This document shows, in pieces, positions 1-5,873 of a stretch of DNA of 8,217 nucleotides (positions within the stretch are counted from its first letter, which is position 1; the number at the start of each line of letters is the position of its first letter). The notes beneath the pieces were generated by a model. That model was not told the DNA's origin. It saw only the letters and a list, made by a program, of their open reading frames with translations, and ran no database searches. Made by a program: the position numbers and the translations under genes. The stretch is taken from the NCBI GenBank assembly GCA_039922955.1, contig JBDTDR010000216.1, positions 1 to 8,217 on the forward strand, in the 5' to 3' direction. Source of the DNA: Tumulicola sp039922955. GTDB lineage: Bacteria; Vulcanimicrobiota; Vulcanimicrobiia; Vulcanimicrobiales; Vulcanimicrobiaceae.

Positions 1-357
1 AATCATCACCATGATGGCCAGCGGCGCCAGGCCGAGGAGGCTCGAGAGCAGCCCGGAGTTCGACTGCTGGTCGAAGCTGATCGCGCCGCTCTTGACCTTT
101 TTGTAAACCTCGTCGACAAACGTCTGATCCACGTTGGGCACGGCGACGGTGTATTTCGCGCCGCTGGTAAGCTCGCCGGTCGAGGACAGGCCGACCGCGT
201 GGAACGACTGCACCTGCCCCGCCTGGAGCTTCTGGTAGAAGGCGCCGTAGTCGAGGCGGGTGGCCCCCTCGCTCGGCCGCACGAAATTCTCCACGACGAG
301 GAAAACGACGACGACCGCCGCGATGATGAGGACGATCGACCGGAGATTTTTACTCAC
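1..357 (-). CDS. ftsH: ATP-dependent zinc metalloprotease FtsH, N-terminal part (cut by window edge)
   Basis: FtsH is a hexameric membrane-anchored AAA+ protease that degrades misfolded membrane proteins and some regulators. Only the first 119 codons are here; the ATPase and HExxH zinc-protease domains lie beyond position 1. Visible: a short basic N-terminus (SKNLRS), a hydrophobic segment at about residues 8-22 (IVLIIAAVVVFLVV), then an extracytoplasmic region of about 80 residues typical of FtsH_ext, including LDYGAFYQKLQAGQV and later NVDQTFVDEVY. A second hydrophobic segment starts near residue 103 (LLSSLLGLAPLAIMVMI), as in full-length FtsH. I chose the GTG at 357; no ATG, GTG or TTG lies in frame between it and the hpt stop, and there is no clear Shine-Dalgarno. 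It follows hpt after 22 bases, and tilS-hpt-ftsH is a well-known gene order, which supports the call strongly. Confidence 0.92.
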   Translation of the reverse strand, partial: MSKNLRSIVLIIAAVVVVFLVVENFVRPSEGATRLDYGAFYQKLQAGQVQSFHAVGLSSTGELTSGAKYTVAVPNVDQTFVDEVYKKVKSGAISFDQQSNSGLLSSLLGLAPLAIMVMI

Positions 358-379
358 GTACGTTAGAACTGGCTTTCTT

Positions 380-961
380 TTACTTTTTCTCGAAAGATGC
401 TTGAAGATTGAGCTCGGCGAGGTAGGGCAAGTTGCGGTAGAGTTCCTGGTAATCCAAACCGTAACCTACAGCGAAGGCGTCGGGGAGCGGGAGGCCGGCG
501 TAGTGCAGGGGCACCTCGACTCGCCTTCGGGACGGCTTATCGAACAGGACGCAGGTGCGCAGGCTGGCCGGCCGGCGCTTCTGGATGAACGCCCCGAGGG
601 ACTCCAGCGTGAGACCGTTATCGGCAATGTCGTCCACGAGCAGCACGTTTTGTCCCTCGACGGGCACCGACGCCCCCAGTAGGAGCCGCGGTGCGCCGCT
701 CGATTCGGTCGAGGTTCCGTACCTAGAAACGCAGATGTAGTCCACCATGATTTCGCTTGGACCGTCTGCAACCGCGGCGAGCGCCCGCGACAGGTCGACG
801 GTGAGGTAGAGCGCTCCCTTTAACACGCCCAGCAGCAGCAGCGGTTGCCCCGCGTAGTCGGCCGCAATCGCCCCGGCCAAGCGCCCGATGGCCGCGGAAA
901 TCTGCTCGGCGGTGTAGAGGCGCCGCCCGAGCGCCTCGCCATACGTGCTGCCGGCCGTCAC
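380..961 (-). CDS. hpt: Hypoxanthine (guanine) phosphoribosyltransferase
   Basis: Purine salvage enzyme: transfers the phosphoribosyl group of PRPP to hypoxanthine or guanine, giving IMP or GMP in the cytoplasm. The 193 residues match the usual length. Motifs in order: the LKGA loop (about 47-50, normally LKGS/G), the flexible-loop region SRYGTSTESSG (about 79-89), the PRPP-binding loop VLLVDDIADNGLTL (about 106-119), LFDKP (about 139-143) with the purine-binding lysine, and the C-terminal block VGYGLDYQELYRNLPYLAEL (about 165-184), which is near-diagnostic. The PRPP loop has Asn where Thr or Ser is usual (DNG for DTG/DSG). The start is GTG, its first bases shared with the tilS stop (GTGA at 958-961). 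A GGAGG further upstream at 983-987 may serve it if the hairpin between folds. The tilS-hpt-ftsH context agrees. Exact base preference cannot be read from the sequence. Confidence 0.95.
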   Translation of the reverse strand: MTAGSTYGEALGRRLYTAEQISAAIGRLAGAIAADYAGQPLLLLGVLKGALYLTVDLSRALAAVADGPSEIMVDYICVSRYGTSTESSGAPRLLLGASVPVEGQNVLLVDDIADNGLTLESLGAFIQKRRPASLRTCVLFDKPSRRRVEVPLHYAGLPLPDAFAVGYGLDYQELYRNLPYLAELNLQASFEKK

Positions 962-1845
962 CCTCGGGTTATACCCGCAATCCCTCCGCGCCGGATCTCC
1001 AAGCGAACCCCCGCCTTCATGTGGAAGCTACCGCTTCCGCCGGTTTCGAGGGCCCGGACGGCCGCCTCGATGTGAACGAAATCGACGTCGCGCAGCTCCT
1101 CTTCGCGGGCTAGACGCGCGCGAACGTGCCGCCGCAGATCGGCGCGGCCAGCCGACTCCGATTCGTCGCCGACGAGCCCGGCCGCACGCGCAACCGCCCC
1201 GTCGAGCCCGGGAAACAGCGGACGCAGGGCTTCCAGCGCGTCGCGCACGGCGTTGCGGCGCAGCCCGAGATCGGCGTTGGTCGGATCGATCGCATACGGC
1301 AAGCCGCGCAGGTGACAGTAGTGCCGAAGCGCGTCCGCCGGGATTTGAAGAAAGGGCCGGGCCAAATCGACGTGCGGCTCGAGCGGCCGGCGGGCGCGCA
1401 TCCCCCCGAGACCCTCCGGGCCCGCACCGCGAAAGAGCGCCAGCAGAATCGTTTCGCTCTGGTCCTCGGCGTGATGCGCCGTCGCGACGACCGTGCTCCC
1501 GGAGCGTTTTGCGGCCGCGACCAGCGCCGTATATCGCGCGTCCCGCAGCGACGCCTCGCCGCGTTTGAGCGGCACCAGGTGCGCAACGCCGAGCGGCAGC
1601 CCGAGGCCGGCGGCAACGCAGGCAACGACGCACTCGTCTTGGCCGGCCGACGCGCGCACGCCGTGGTTGACGTGGGCTATTTGCAGCGCGAGCCGCATCG
1701 GCTTCGCGACGGCGTGCAGGGCGGCGGTCAGTGCGATCGAATCGGGGCCGCCGCTGCACGCGATCAGCACCCGGTCGCCGGCCCGGACGACGCCGCCCCG
1801 TTGGATCGCCGCGTGGATGCTCCGCTCCGGATGGGCGCCCCTCAC
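958..1845 (-). CDS. tilS: tRNA(Ile)-lysidine synthase
   Basis: TilS uses ATP and lysine to convert the wobble cytidine of tRNA-Ile(CAU) to lysidine, switching it from Met to Ile identity; it is normally essential. The 295-residue product shows the N-type ATP pyrophosphatase core: the PP-loop SGGPDS (residues 31-36), HVNHGVR (about 57-63), the ATAHHAEDQSET block (about 120-131) and RPFL near residue 162. IDPTNADLGLRRNAVR (about 185-200) is the family's conserved D-x-(S/T)N...R(N)xxR region. At this length it is close to the short TilS form (about 310 residues in Aquifex) and appears to lack the long C-terminal domains of E. coli TilS (about 430). The start is GTG at 1845, one base after the smpB stop, with no Shine-Dalgarno seen, so translation is probably coupled to smpB. 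It overlaps hpt by 4 bases. Confidence 0.95.
   Translation of the reverse strand: MRGAHPERSIHAAIQRGGVVRAGDRVLIACSGGPDSIALTAALHAVAKPMRLALQIAHVNHGVRASAGQDECVVACVAAGLGLPLGVAHLVPLKRGEASLRDARYTALVAAAKRSGSTVVATAHHAEDQSETILLALFRGAGPEGLGGMRARRPLEPHVDLARPFLQIPADALRHYCHLRGLPYAIDPTNADLGLRRNAVRDALEALRPLFPGLDGAVARAAGLVGDESESAGRADLRRHVRARLAREEELRDVDFVHIEAAVRALETGGSGSFHMKAGVRLEIRRGGIAGITRG
962..987 (-). promoter_or_regulatory. hpt translation-start region: distant GGAGG with an intervening mini-hairpin
   Basis: On the minus strand GGAGG (987-983) lies 21 bases before the hpt GTG at 961, too far for direct use. The bases between include CGGGT-ATA-ACCCG (977-965), a perfect 5-bp stem with a 3-base loop. If it folds, GGAGG would be about 8 bases from the GTG. 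All of this is inside the last codons of tilS. The geometry is seen in the sequence; any role in translation is inference. Confidence 0.35.
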
Positions 1846-1846
1846 G

Positions 1847-2338
1847 TCATCGCCGGACTTGGCGCGCGATTTCGCGCTCGACGTCGCGCTTGGCTACGTC
1901 GGCCCGTTTGTCCCAGAGCTTCTTACCGCGCGCCAGCCCGAGCTGCACTTTCGCCATGCCGCGCGTGAAATACAGACGTAGCGGAACGATCGTCAAGCCT
2001 TTCTCGCCGACGCGGCTCTGCAATCGCGCGATTTGTTCTTTGTGCAGGAGCAGTTTGCGCGGCCGGTTCGGATCGACGTTTGAAAAACTTCCCTGCTTGT
2101 ACGTCGGGACGTGCATCCCGAGCAGCCACGCCTCACCGTCGCGAAAACGCGCATACGCTTCGCTTAAACTCACCCCGCCGGCACGAATCGATTTTACTTC
2201 GGTTCCCGTTAGCACGAGCCCGGCCTCGAGCGATTCGAGAATCTCGTATTCGTGGCGCGCTCGCCGATTGTCGATGGCGGGCGCGTCGCGGCGCTTTTCC
2301 TTCTCGACCTTCGTAACGCGCTGCTGCTTGGATTTCAC
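1847..2338 (-). CDS. smpB: SsrA-binding protein SmpB
   Basis: SmpB binds tmRNA and brings it to stalled ribosomes for trans-translation. The 163 residues match the family. Seen in order: a Lys/Arg-rich N-terminal stretch, NRRARHEYEILE (about 24-35), LTGTEVKSIRAG (about 43-54), the segment around LLGMHVPTYKQGSF, RKLLLHK (about 94-100), GLTIVPLRLYF (about 114-124), and LARGKKLWDKR followed by a basic C-terminal tail that in characterised SmpB enters the mRNA channel. The start is GTG at 2338, overlapping the thioesterase stop (GTGA, 2335-2338); the N-terminal stretch offers no other start codon, and no Shine-Dalgarno is evident. Its first 20 or so residues are longer and more basic than in many SmpB proteins. 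No tmRNA (ssrA) gene is visible in the window, so it must be elsewhere. Confidence 0.97.
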   Translation of the reverse strand: MKSKQQRVTKVEKEKRRDAPAIDNRRARHEYEILESLEAGLVLTGTEVKSIRAGGVSLSEAYARFRDGEAWLLGMHVPTYKQGSFSNVDPNRPRKLLLHKEQIARLQSRVGEKGLTIVPLRLYFTRGMAKVQLGLARGKKLWDKRADVAKRDVEREIARQVRR

Positions 2339-2778
2339 AGCGTGGGATTACGGCGATCGGCGGCCGCTTCCAGCGGACCGCGGGAAACGAAACTCCCGCG
2401 TCCCTGCACGAGCAACCGGCCGGCTTCGTCAAGAATCTCCGCTTCGACGCCGAGCACGTTGCGTCGCTGCCACGCGACGCGTCCGCGAACCTCGATCGGC
2501 GCCTCCAGCGGAACGGGTTTGCGAAAGCGAACGTTGACGCTGGCGGTCACGCCGCGATGTCCCGCAAAGCCGGCGGCGTGCGCCATCGCTTCGTCGAGAA
2601 GCGCCATCACGATACCGCCGTGGGCTACGCCGCGCCAACCCTGGTACTGCGGCGGGAGCGTAACGGCCGCCAGCACGCCGTCGTCGTCGGCAGCACGATC
2701 GAACCGCAAGTGCATCCCGACCGGATTTTCCGGACCGCAAGCAAAGCAGTTTCCATCGTCGAACGGAACGTCGCTCAT
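2335..2778 (-). CDS. PaaI-type hotdog-fold thioesterase
   Basis: A 147-residue single-domain hotdog protein of the PaaI/4HBT thioesterase superfamily, expected to hydrolyse acyl-CoA thioesters. The hallmark is GWRGVAHGGIVMALLDEAMAHAA (about 48-69): an HGG turn followed by the central helix with acidic D62/E63, where this family places its catalytic acid. The N-terminus carries CFACGPENPVGMHL (about 11-24), a CxxCG-type opening that occurs in one PaaI-like subgroup; whether it binds metal is unknown. A second conserved block, VNVRFRKPVPLEAP (about 81-94), is the usual strand pair of the fold. The ATG at 2778 has GAGG 7 bases upstream and overlaps the phosphoesterase stop (ATGA). The reading frame is open further upstream, but that part is antisense-like shadow of the phosphoesterase. 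Substrate unknown: no phenylacetate or fatty-acid genes are adjacent. Confidence 0.88.
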   Translation of the reverse strand: MSDVPFDDGNCFACGPENPVGMHLRFDRAADDDGVLAAVTLPPQYQGWRGVAHGGIVMALLDEAMAHAAGFAGHRGVTASVNVRFRKPVPLEAPIEVRGRVAWQRRNVLGVEAEILDEAGRLLVQGRGSFVSRGPLEAAADRRNPTL

Positions 2779-3500
2779 CGACCCGCCTCGAGACGATCGG
2801 CGAGATAGTTGGGCAAGTGCGCGGCGTGGATCTTTTCTCGAACCGTCGCGATCGGATACTCGTAACGTACCCATCGCACGCGCGCCGCCTCGGGTTCGTA
2901 GAATACGAACGAGGCCTCGGGGTTGAGGTCGCGCGGCTGGCCGACGCTGCCCACGTCCACGATATACCGCCGACCGCCTTCGAGCATCAGCTCGCCACCC
3001 TGCTGCATGTGTTTGTGACCGATCGTTCCGTCGGGCTCGCGCACCCAATACTCCGCGATGTGCGTGTGACCGATGAAGACCAAGGGCGCGTCGGTGCGCT
3101 CGAACGCCTGGGCCGCGGCACGTTTATCCAGGATATATTCGAAGTAGTTCACCGGCGCACCGTGTACGAGCAAGAATTCGGGCAGGCGCAGCTCGTACGG
3201 CAGCGTGTTGAGCCACGCACGGCTGTCCGCGTCGAGCACCGTTTGCGTCCACTCGATCGCCGCCCGCGCCGCATCGTTGAAATACTCGGTGCCGTAGTTC
3301 TCCAGCGCCGCCAGATCGTGATTCCCGAGCACCGCATGCTGCGCGCGGCCGCGCAGCAAGGCCACGCATTCGTTGGGATTGGGACCGTAGCCGACCATGT
3401 CGCCCAGGCAGAGCAGCGTGTCGTCGGAGGCGAGCATCGCGAGCGCGCGTTCGAGCGATTCGAGGTTGCCGTGAACGTCCGAGACGATGGCGTATCTCAC
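2775..3500 (-). CDS. Calcineurin-like metallophosphoesterase
   Basis: A 241-residue cytoplasmic phosphoesterase with a complete dinuclear-metal signature: DVHGN (D8, H10), GDMVGYGPNP (about 33-42), GNHD (59-62), a lone His in LVHGAP (H113) and GHTH (144-147), followed by DVGSVGQPRD. The GYGP variant and overall layout place it in the small YfcE/ApaH-like group (Metallophos_2). Members range from phosphodiesterases to dinucleoside polyphosphatases, so the substrate cannot be named. The start is GTG at 3500: the signature begins at residue 4 as is usual, GAGG sits 7 bases upstream (3508-3511), and the GTG overlaps the aminotransferase stop (GTGA). The frame is open for 120 more bases, but that part lies inside the aminotransferase gene and looks like shadow sequence. 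No signal peptide or membrane segment seen. Confidence 0.9.
   Translation of the reverse strand: MRYAIVSDVHGNLESLERALAMLASDDTLLCLGDMVGYGPNPNECVALLRGRAQHAVLGNHDLAALENYGTEYFNDAARAAIEWTQTVLDADSRAWLNTLPYELRLPEFLLVHGAPVNYFEYILDKRAAAQAFERTDAPLVFIGHTHIAEYWVREPDGTIGHKHMQQGGELMLEGGRRYIVDVGSVGQPRDLNPEASFVFYEPEAARVRWVRYEYPIATVREKIHAAHLPNYLADRLEAGR
2786..2789 (-). promoter_or_regulatory. Ribosome-binding site of the thioesterase gene
   Basis: GAGG on the minus strand, 7 bases before the ATG at 2778, within the last codons of the phosphoesterase gene. It supports that ATG over starts further upstream in the same open frame. Confidence 0.5.
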
Positions 3501-4594
3501 GCGAGGGCCTCGGCCAGCACGCTCCGCAACGCTTGCGCAAAGACGCGCCGCATCGGTTCGGTGCCCGCGCTCACTCGAACGTAGCGATCGAGCGGCGGAG
3601 CGCTCGGCTTTCGAATCCAAACTCCGCGCTTGAGCAGTTCGTTCATCACCGCAACGGCGCGCTGCGACGTTCCCATATCGATGCAGACGAAGTTCGTGTG
3701 CGACTCAATGTATCCGCAACCCAGCTCGGATGCGAGCGCGTAGTAGTCGGCTCGGGCGCGGGCCGTTTCGCGAATCACGTAGCCGCGAAACTCGTCATCG
3801 CGCAGGGATGCCAGCGCTCCGACTTGGGCCGTGCGGTTGATACCGTACTGCAGGCGGATTTTTTGAAACGTGCGTACGTTGGCCGCGCTCGTGATTCCGT
3901 AGCCGATCCGCGCACCGGCCATGCCGTAGGCCTTCGAGAACGTCCGCGTCCGAATGAGCCGGTCTTCGAGATATGGCGGCAGCAGATCGCCCTCCTCGAC
4001 GAAGTCGGCGTAGGCCTCATCGAGCAACAGCAGGCAGTCGTGCGGCAGTGCTTCATAAAAGCGCGTCACTGCGCCGCGGGCGATGAAGCGCCCGCTGGGG
4101 TTGTCGGGATTCGCCAAGTACACGAGCGATGGCCGCACGCGACCTGCAACCTCCAACAGCCCTTCGAGATCGGGCTCGCCGTCCTCGCGGTAGTCCGCGC
4201 GCGCGAGGACGCCGCCGTATCCGATCGCGTGATAGTCGAGCGTCGGGTACGTGCCGCGCGTCGTTACGACGAAGCTGCCCGGCGCGACGAAGGCGCGGAC
4301 CGCTAAACCCATGACGTCGTCGATGCCCGAGCCGACGACGATCTGCTGCGGATCGCATCCGTGCTTCCGCGCGAGCGCGTCGCGCAGATCGAGCGATTCC
4401 GGATCGCCGTACCGGCCCAAGTGCTCGAGTTGCGAGCTCATCGCCGCAATCGCTTGGGGCGACGGTCCAAACGGGCTTTCGTTGGCGCCCAAACGCAACA
4501 GCTCGCGCACGCCCGTTTCGCGCATGAGCTGTTCGGGGCCGACGAACGGCGTGGTTGCCGGAATCGCCTCGATGGCGGGCGTGGGACGAATCAG
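3497..4594 (-). CDS. hisC: HisC-type PLP-dependent aminotransferase (histidinol-phosphate aminotransferase family)
   Basis: Fold-type I, class I/II aminotransferase of the HisC family; HisC makes histidinol phosphate from imidazole-acetol phosphate with glutamate as amino donor. Motifs, numbered from the CTG at 4594 (365 residues): GANESPFGPSP (about 36-46), GSGIDDVM, NPDNPSG (about 162-168), DEAYADF (about 192-198), the PLP-lysine motif TFSKAYGMAGARIGY (Lys at about 221), THTNF-like SHTNFVCI, and RVSAGTEP near the end. The first ATG is at 4525, but the 23 codons before it encode the family's N-terminal arm (IRPTPAIEAIP...TPFVGPEQLM), and GGAGG stands 7 bases before CTG at 4594 and 10 before ATT at 4591, whereas the ATG has none. 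Start therefore uncertain. No other histidine genes are here, and related enzymes act on aromatic amino acids or in cobalamin synthesis, so hisC as a function is probable rather than proven. Confidence 0.85.
   Translation of the reverse strand: MIRPTPAIEAIPATTPFVGPEQLMRETGVRELLRLGANESPFGPSPQAIAAMSSQLEHLGRYGDPESLDLRDALARKHGCDPQQIVVGSGIDDVMGLAVRAFVAPGSFVVTTRGTYPTLDYHAIGYGGVLARADYREDGEPDLEGLLEVAGRVRPSLVYLANPDNPSGRFIARGAVTRFYEALPHDCLLLLDEAYADFVEEGDLLPPYLEDRLIRTRTFSKAYGMAGARIGYGITSAANVRTFQKIRLQYGINRTAQVGALASLRDDEFRGYVIRETARARADYYALASELGCGYIESHTNFVCIDMGTSQRAVAVMNELLKRGVWIRKPSAPPLDRYVRVSAGTEPMRRVFAQALRSVLAEALA
3508..3511 (-). promoter_or_regulatory. Ribosome-binding site deciding the phosphoesterase start
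   Basis: GAGG on the minus strand, 7 bases before the GTG at 3500. It supports this GTG over upstream in-frame starts near 3620. An identical GAGG with the same 7-base spacing (2786-2789) precedes the thioesterase ATG at 2778. Confidence 0.55.
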
Positions 4595-4597
4595 AAC

Positions 4598-5857
4598 TTA
4601 CCCTCCCAAAAACCGATGGACGGTGACGGTCGCACCCGCCGGCCACTCTTCTTCGCGCTCGTCCATCACCAGGTATCCATCGGCGCGTGCCGTGAGACTC
4701 ACCGAAAACGAGCGCAGGGGAAGGGGATGCGCCAAAGGGGTTCCTCCATCATTCCGCAGTGCCACCGGAACGAAGCACGTCCACCCGGCGCGGCTTCGGG
4801 CGGGCTGCGCCAAGCGCGCCGCCGTCGTTGCGACGAGGGCCGGAGCACCGACGAGCGCAGCCACGATCGGCGCGGCGACCGCCTCCAGAACCAACAGCGC
4901 CGACGTTGGGTTTCCGGGCAACCCGAGGATCGGCTTTCCGCCAACGGCGCCGAGCAGCGCGGGCTTCCCCGGTTTCACGCGCAAGCCGTGCACGACGACG
5001 CCCGGCTTTCCCAGGGCGTCGACGGCCGCCGGCAGCCGATCGCGCTCGCCGACCGACGAACCGCCGGTCATCGCCACGGCGTCGCATTCGCGCAGCGCGA
5101 CGCTCAACGCGCGCGCGAAGTCGGCGGATTCGTCGGCCACTCTTGCGTAGTGGCGAGGTTGCGCGCCCATCGCGCGCAAGGATGCGGCGACGGCGTATCG
5201 GTTGGAGTCGCGCACTTCGCCGGCTTTGGGCCGCGCCGTCGGTGCAACCAATTCGTCGCCGCTCGACAGCACGCCCACGATCGGACGCCGATAGACGGGC
5301 ACGTCGGTGATGCCGAGCGTCGCCAGCACGCCGGCCTGCGGCGCGGCGATGCGCCGCCCCGGCGTCAGGACCGGCTCGCCGCGATGCATGTCGGCGCCGC
5401 GAGGTATGACGTTTTCTCCCGGTCCGACGCGGCCGGCAACGTGCAGGGTCGAACCCGAGATCCGGACGTCTTCGATCGGCACGACTGCATCGGCGCCGGG
5501 CGGAAGCAGGCCGCCGGTCGGAATGCGGACGGCCTGCGCGCCGGCAACTGCCGCGTCGGCCGCTTCACCCATGCGCACCTCGCCGATGATTGCAAAGTCT
5601 CCCGGCGCTGCGGCTGCCGCGAGCGCAAACCCATCCATTGCCGAGCGCGCGGCGTTGGGATACTCGTCGTCGGCGTCGATTTGCTCGGCGAGAACGCGCC
5701 CGAAGGCTTCGTCGAGCGGCACGCGTTCGATTGACGGCGACGCCGGGCGAACGCGTGAAAAGAACGCGACCAGCGCCTGACGCGGCGCCAGCAGTTCGTC
5801 GGTTACGAATCCGGCACCGGCGAGCCCGCCGGGTAGGATTGCGTTTACAGGCTGCAT
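4598..5857 (-). CDS. moeA: Molybdopterin molybdotransferase MoeA
   Basis: MoeA inserts molybdate into adenylylated molybdopterin, the last step in making molybdenum cofactor. The 419-residue product has the full family layout: N-terminal domain with SAMDGFAL (about 72-79; its Asp corresponds to the catalytic Asp of E. coli MoeA), RIPTGGLLPPGADAVVPIED (about 111-130), the MPT-binding domain with GVLSSGDEL (about 195-203), DSNRY, MTGGSSVGERD (about 263-273), VKPGKP (about 294-299) and GLPGNPTSALL (about 312-322), then the C-terminal beta domain. Family motifs read SAMDGYA, STGDEL and GGVSVG, so the substitutions are mild. I preferred ATG at 5857; a second in-frame ATG at 5875 would add six residues, but it lacks a Shine-Dalgarno, while a weak GGAG lies about 12 bases before 5857. 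No other molybdopterin gene is present. It heads the eight-gene minus-strand run. Confidence 0.95.
   Translation of the reverse strand: MQPVNAILPGGLAGAGFVTDELLAPRQALVAFFSRVRPASPSIERVPLDEAFGRVLAEQIDADDEYPNAARSAMDGFALAAAAAPGDFAIIGEVRMGEAADAAVAGAQAVRIPTGGLLPPGADAVVPIEDVRISGSTLHVAGRVGPGENVIPRGADMHRGEPVLTPGRRIAAPQAGVLATLGITDVPVYRRPIVGVLSSGDELVAPTARPKAGEVRDSNRYAVAASLRAMGAQPRHYARVADESADFARALSVALRECDAVAMTGGSSVGERDRLPAAVDALGKPGVVVHGLRVKPGKPALLGAVGGKPILGLPGNPTSALLVLEAVAAPIVAALVGAPALVATTAARLAQPARSRAGWTCFVPVALRNDGGTPLAHPLPLRSFSVSLTARADGYLVMDEREEEWPAGATVTVHRFLGG
4601..4607 (-). promoter_or_regulatory. Strong Shine-Dalgarno for the aminotransferase gene
   Basis: On the minus strand the bases read GGGAGGG, formed by the last two glycine codons of moeA. 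It is followed by the moeA TAA and then GTT CTG ATT CGT. The GGAGG core (4602-4606) ends 7 bases before CTG at 4594 and 10 before ATT at 4591, and no ATG, GTG or TTG lies in any usable position. It is the best ribosome-binding site I see in the window, and it decides against the ATG at 4525 as the main start. Confidence 0.7.
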
Positions 5858-5873
5858 AATGGCGCGCTTCTCC

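Noticed and set aside
1126..1968. A 280-codon open frame on the plus strand opposite tilS and the end of smpB
   Set aside because: Low-complexity Arg-rich product with no recognisable motif; the opposite strand has an intact TilS with SGGPDS and other signatures.
1847..2338. A tmRNA gene (ssrA) next to smpB, as found in some genomes
   Set aside because: Both flanks of smpB are coding with 4-base and 1-base junctions; there is no room for an RNA gene, and no tRNA-like ends were seen.
2335..3048. An extended N-terminus for the thioesterase, starting at 3048
   Set aside because: The extra 90 residues are Arg-rich and overlap the phosphoesterase coding region; ATG at 2778 has a Shine-Dalgarno and fits the family length.
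3501..3620. An N-terminal extension of the phosphoesterase from an ATG at 3620
   Set aside because: It would lie within the aminotransferase gene, is Arg/Ser/Ala-rich, and the usual fold begins right at the GTG at 3500, which has its own GAGG.
4361..5734. A 457-codon open frame on the plus strand, opposite moeA and the aminotransferase
   Set aside because: Its product is Arg/Gly/Ala-rich with no family motif, and it is antisense to two genes with complete, conserved motifs. Such long antisense frames are common in GC-rich DNA.
5855..5860. CATAAT as a proven promoter -10 box for serS
   Set aside because: No convincing -35 at the right spacing; kept only as a remark in the divergent-start finding.
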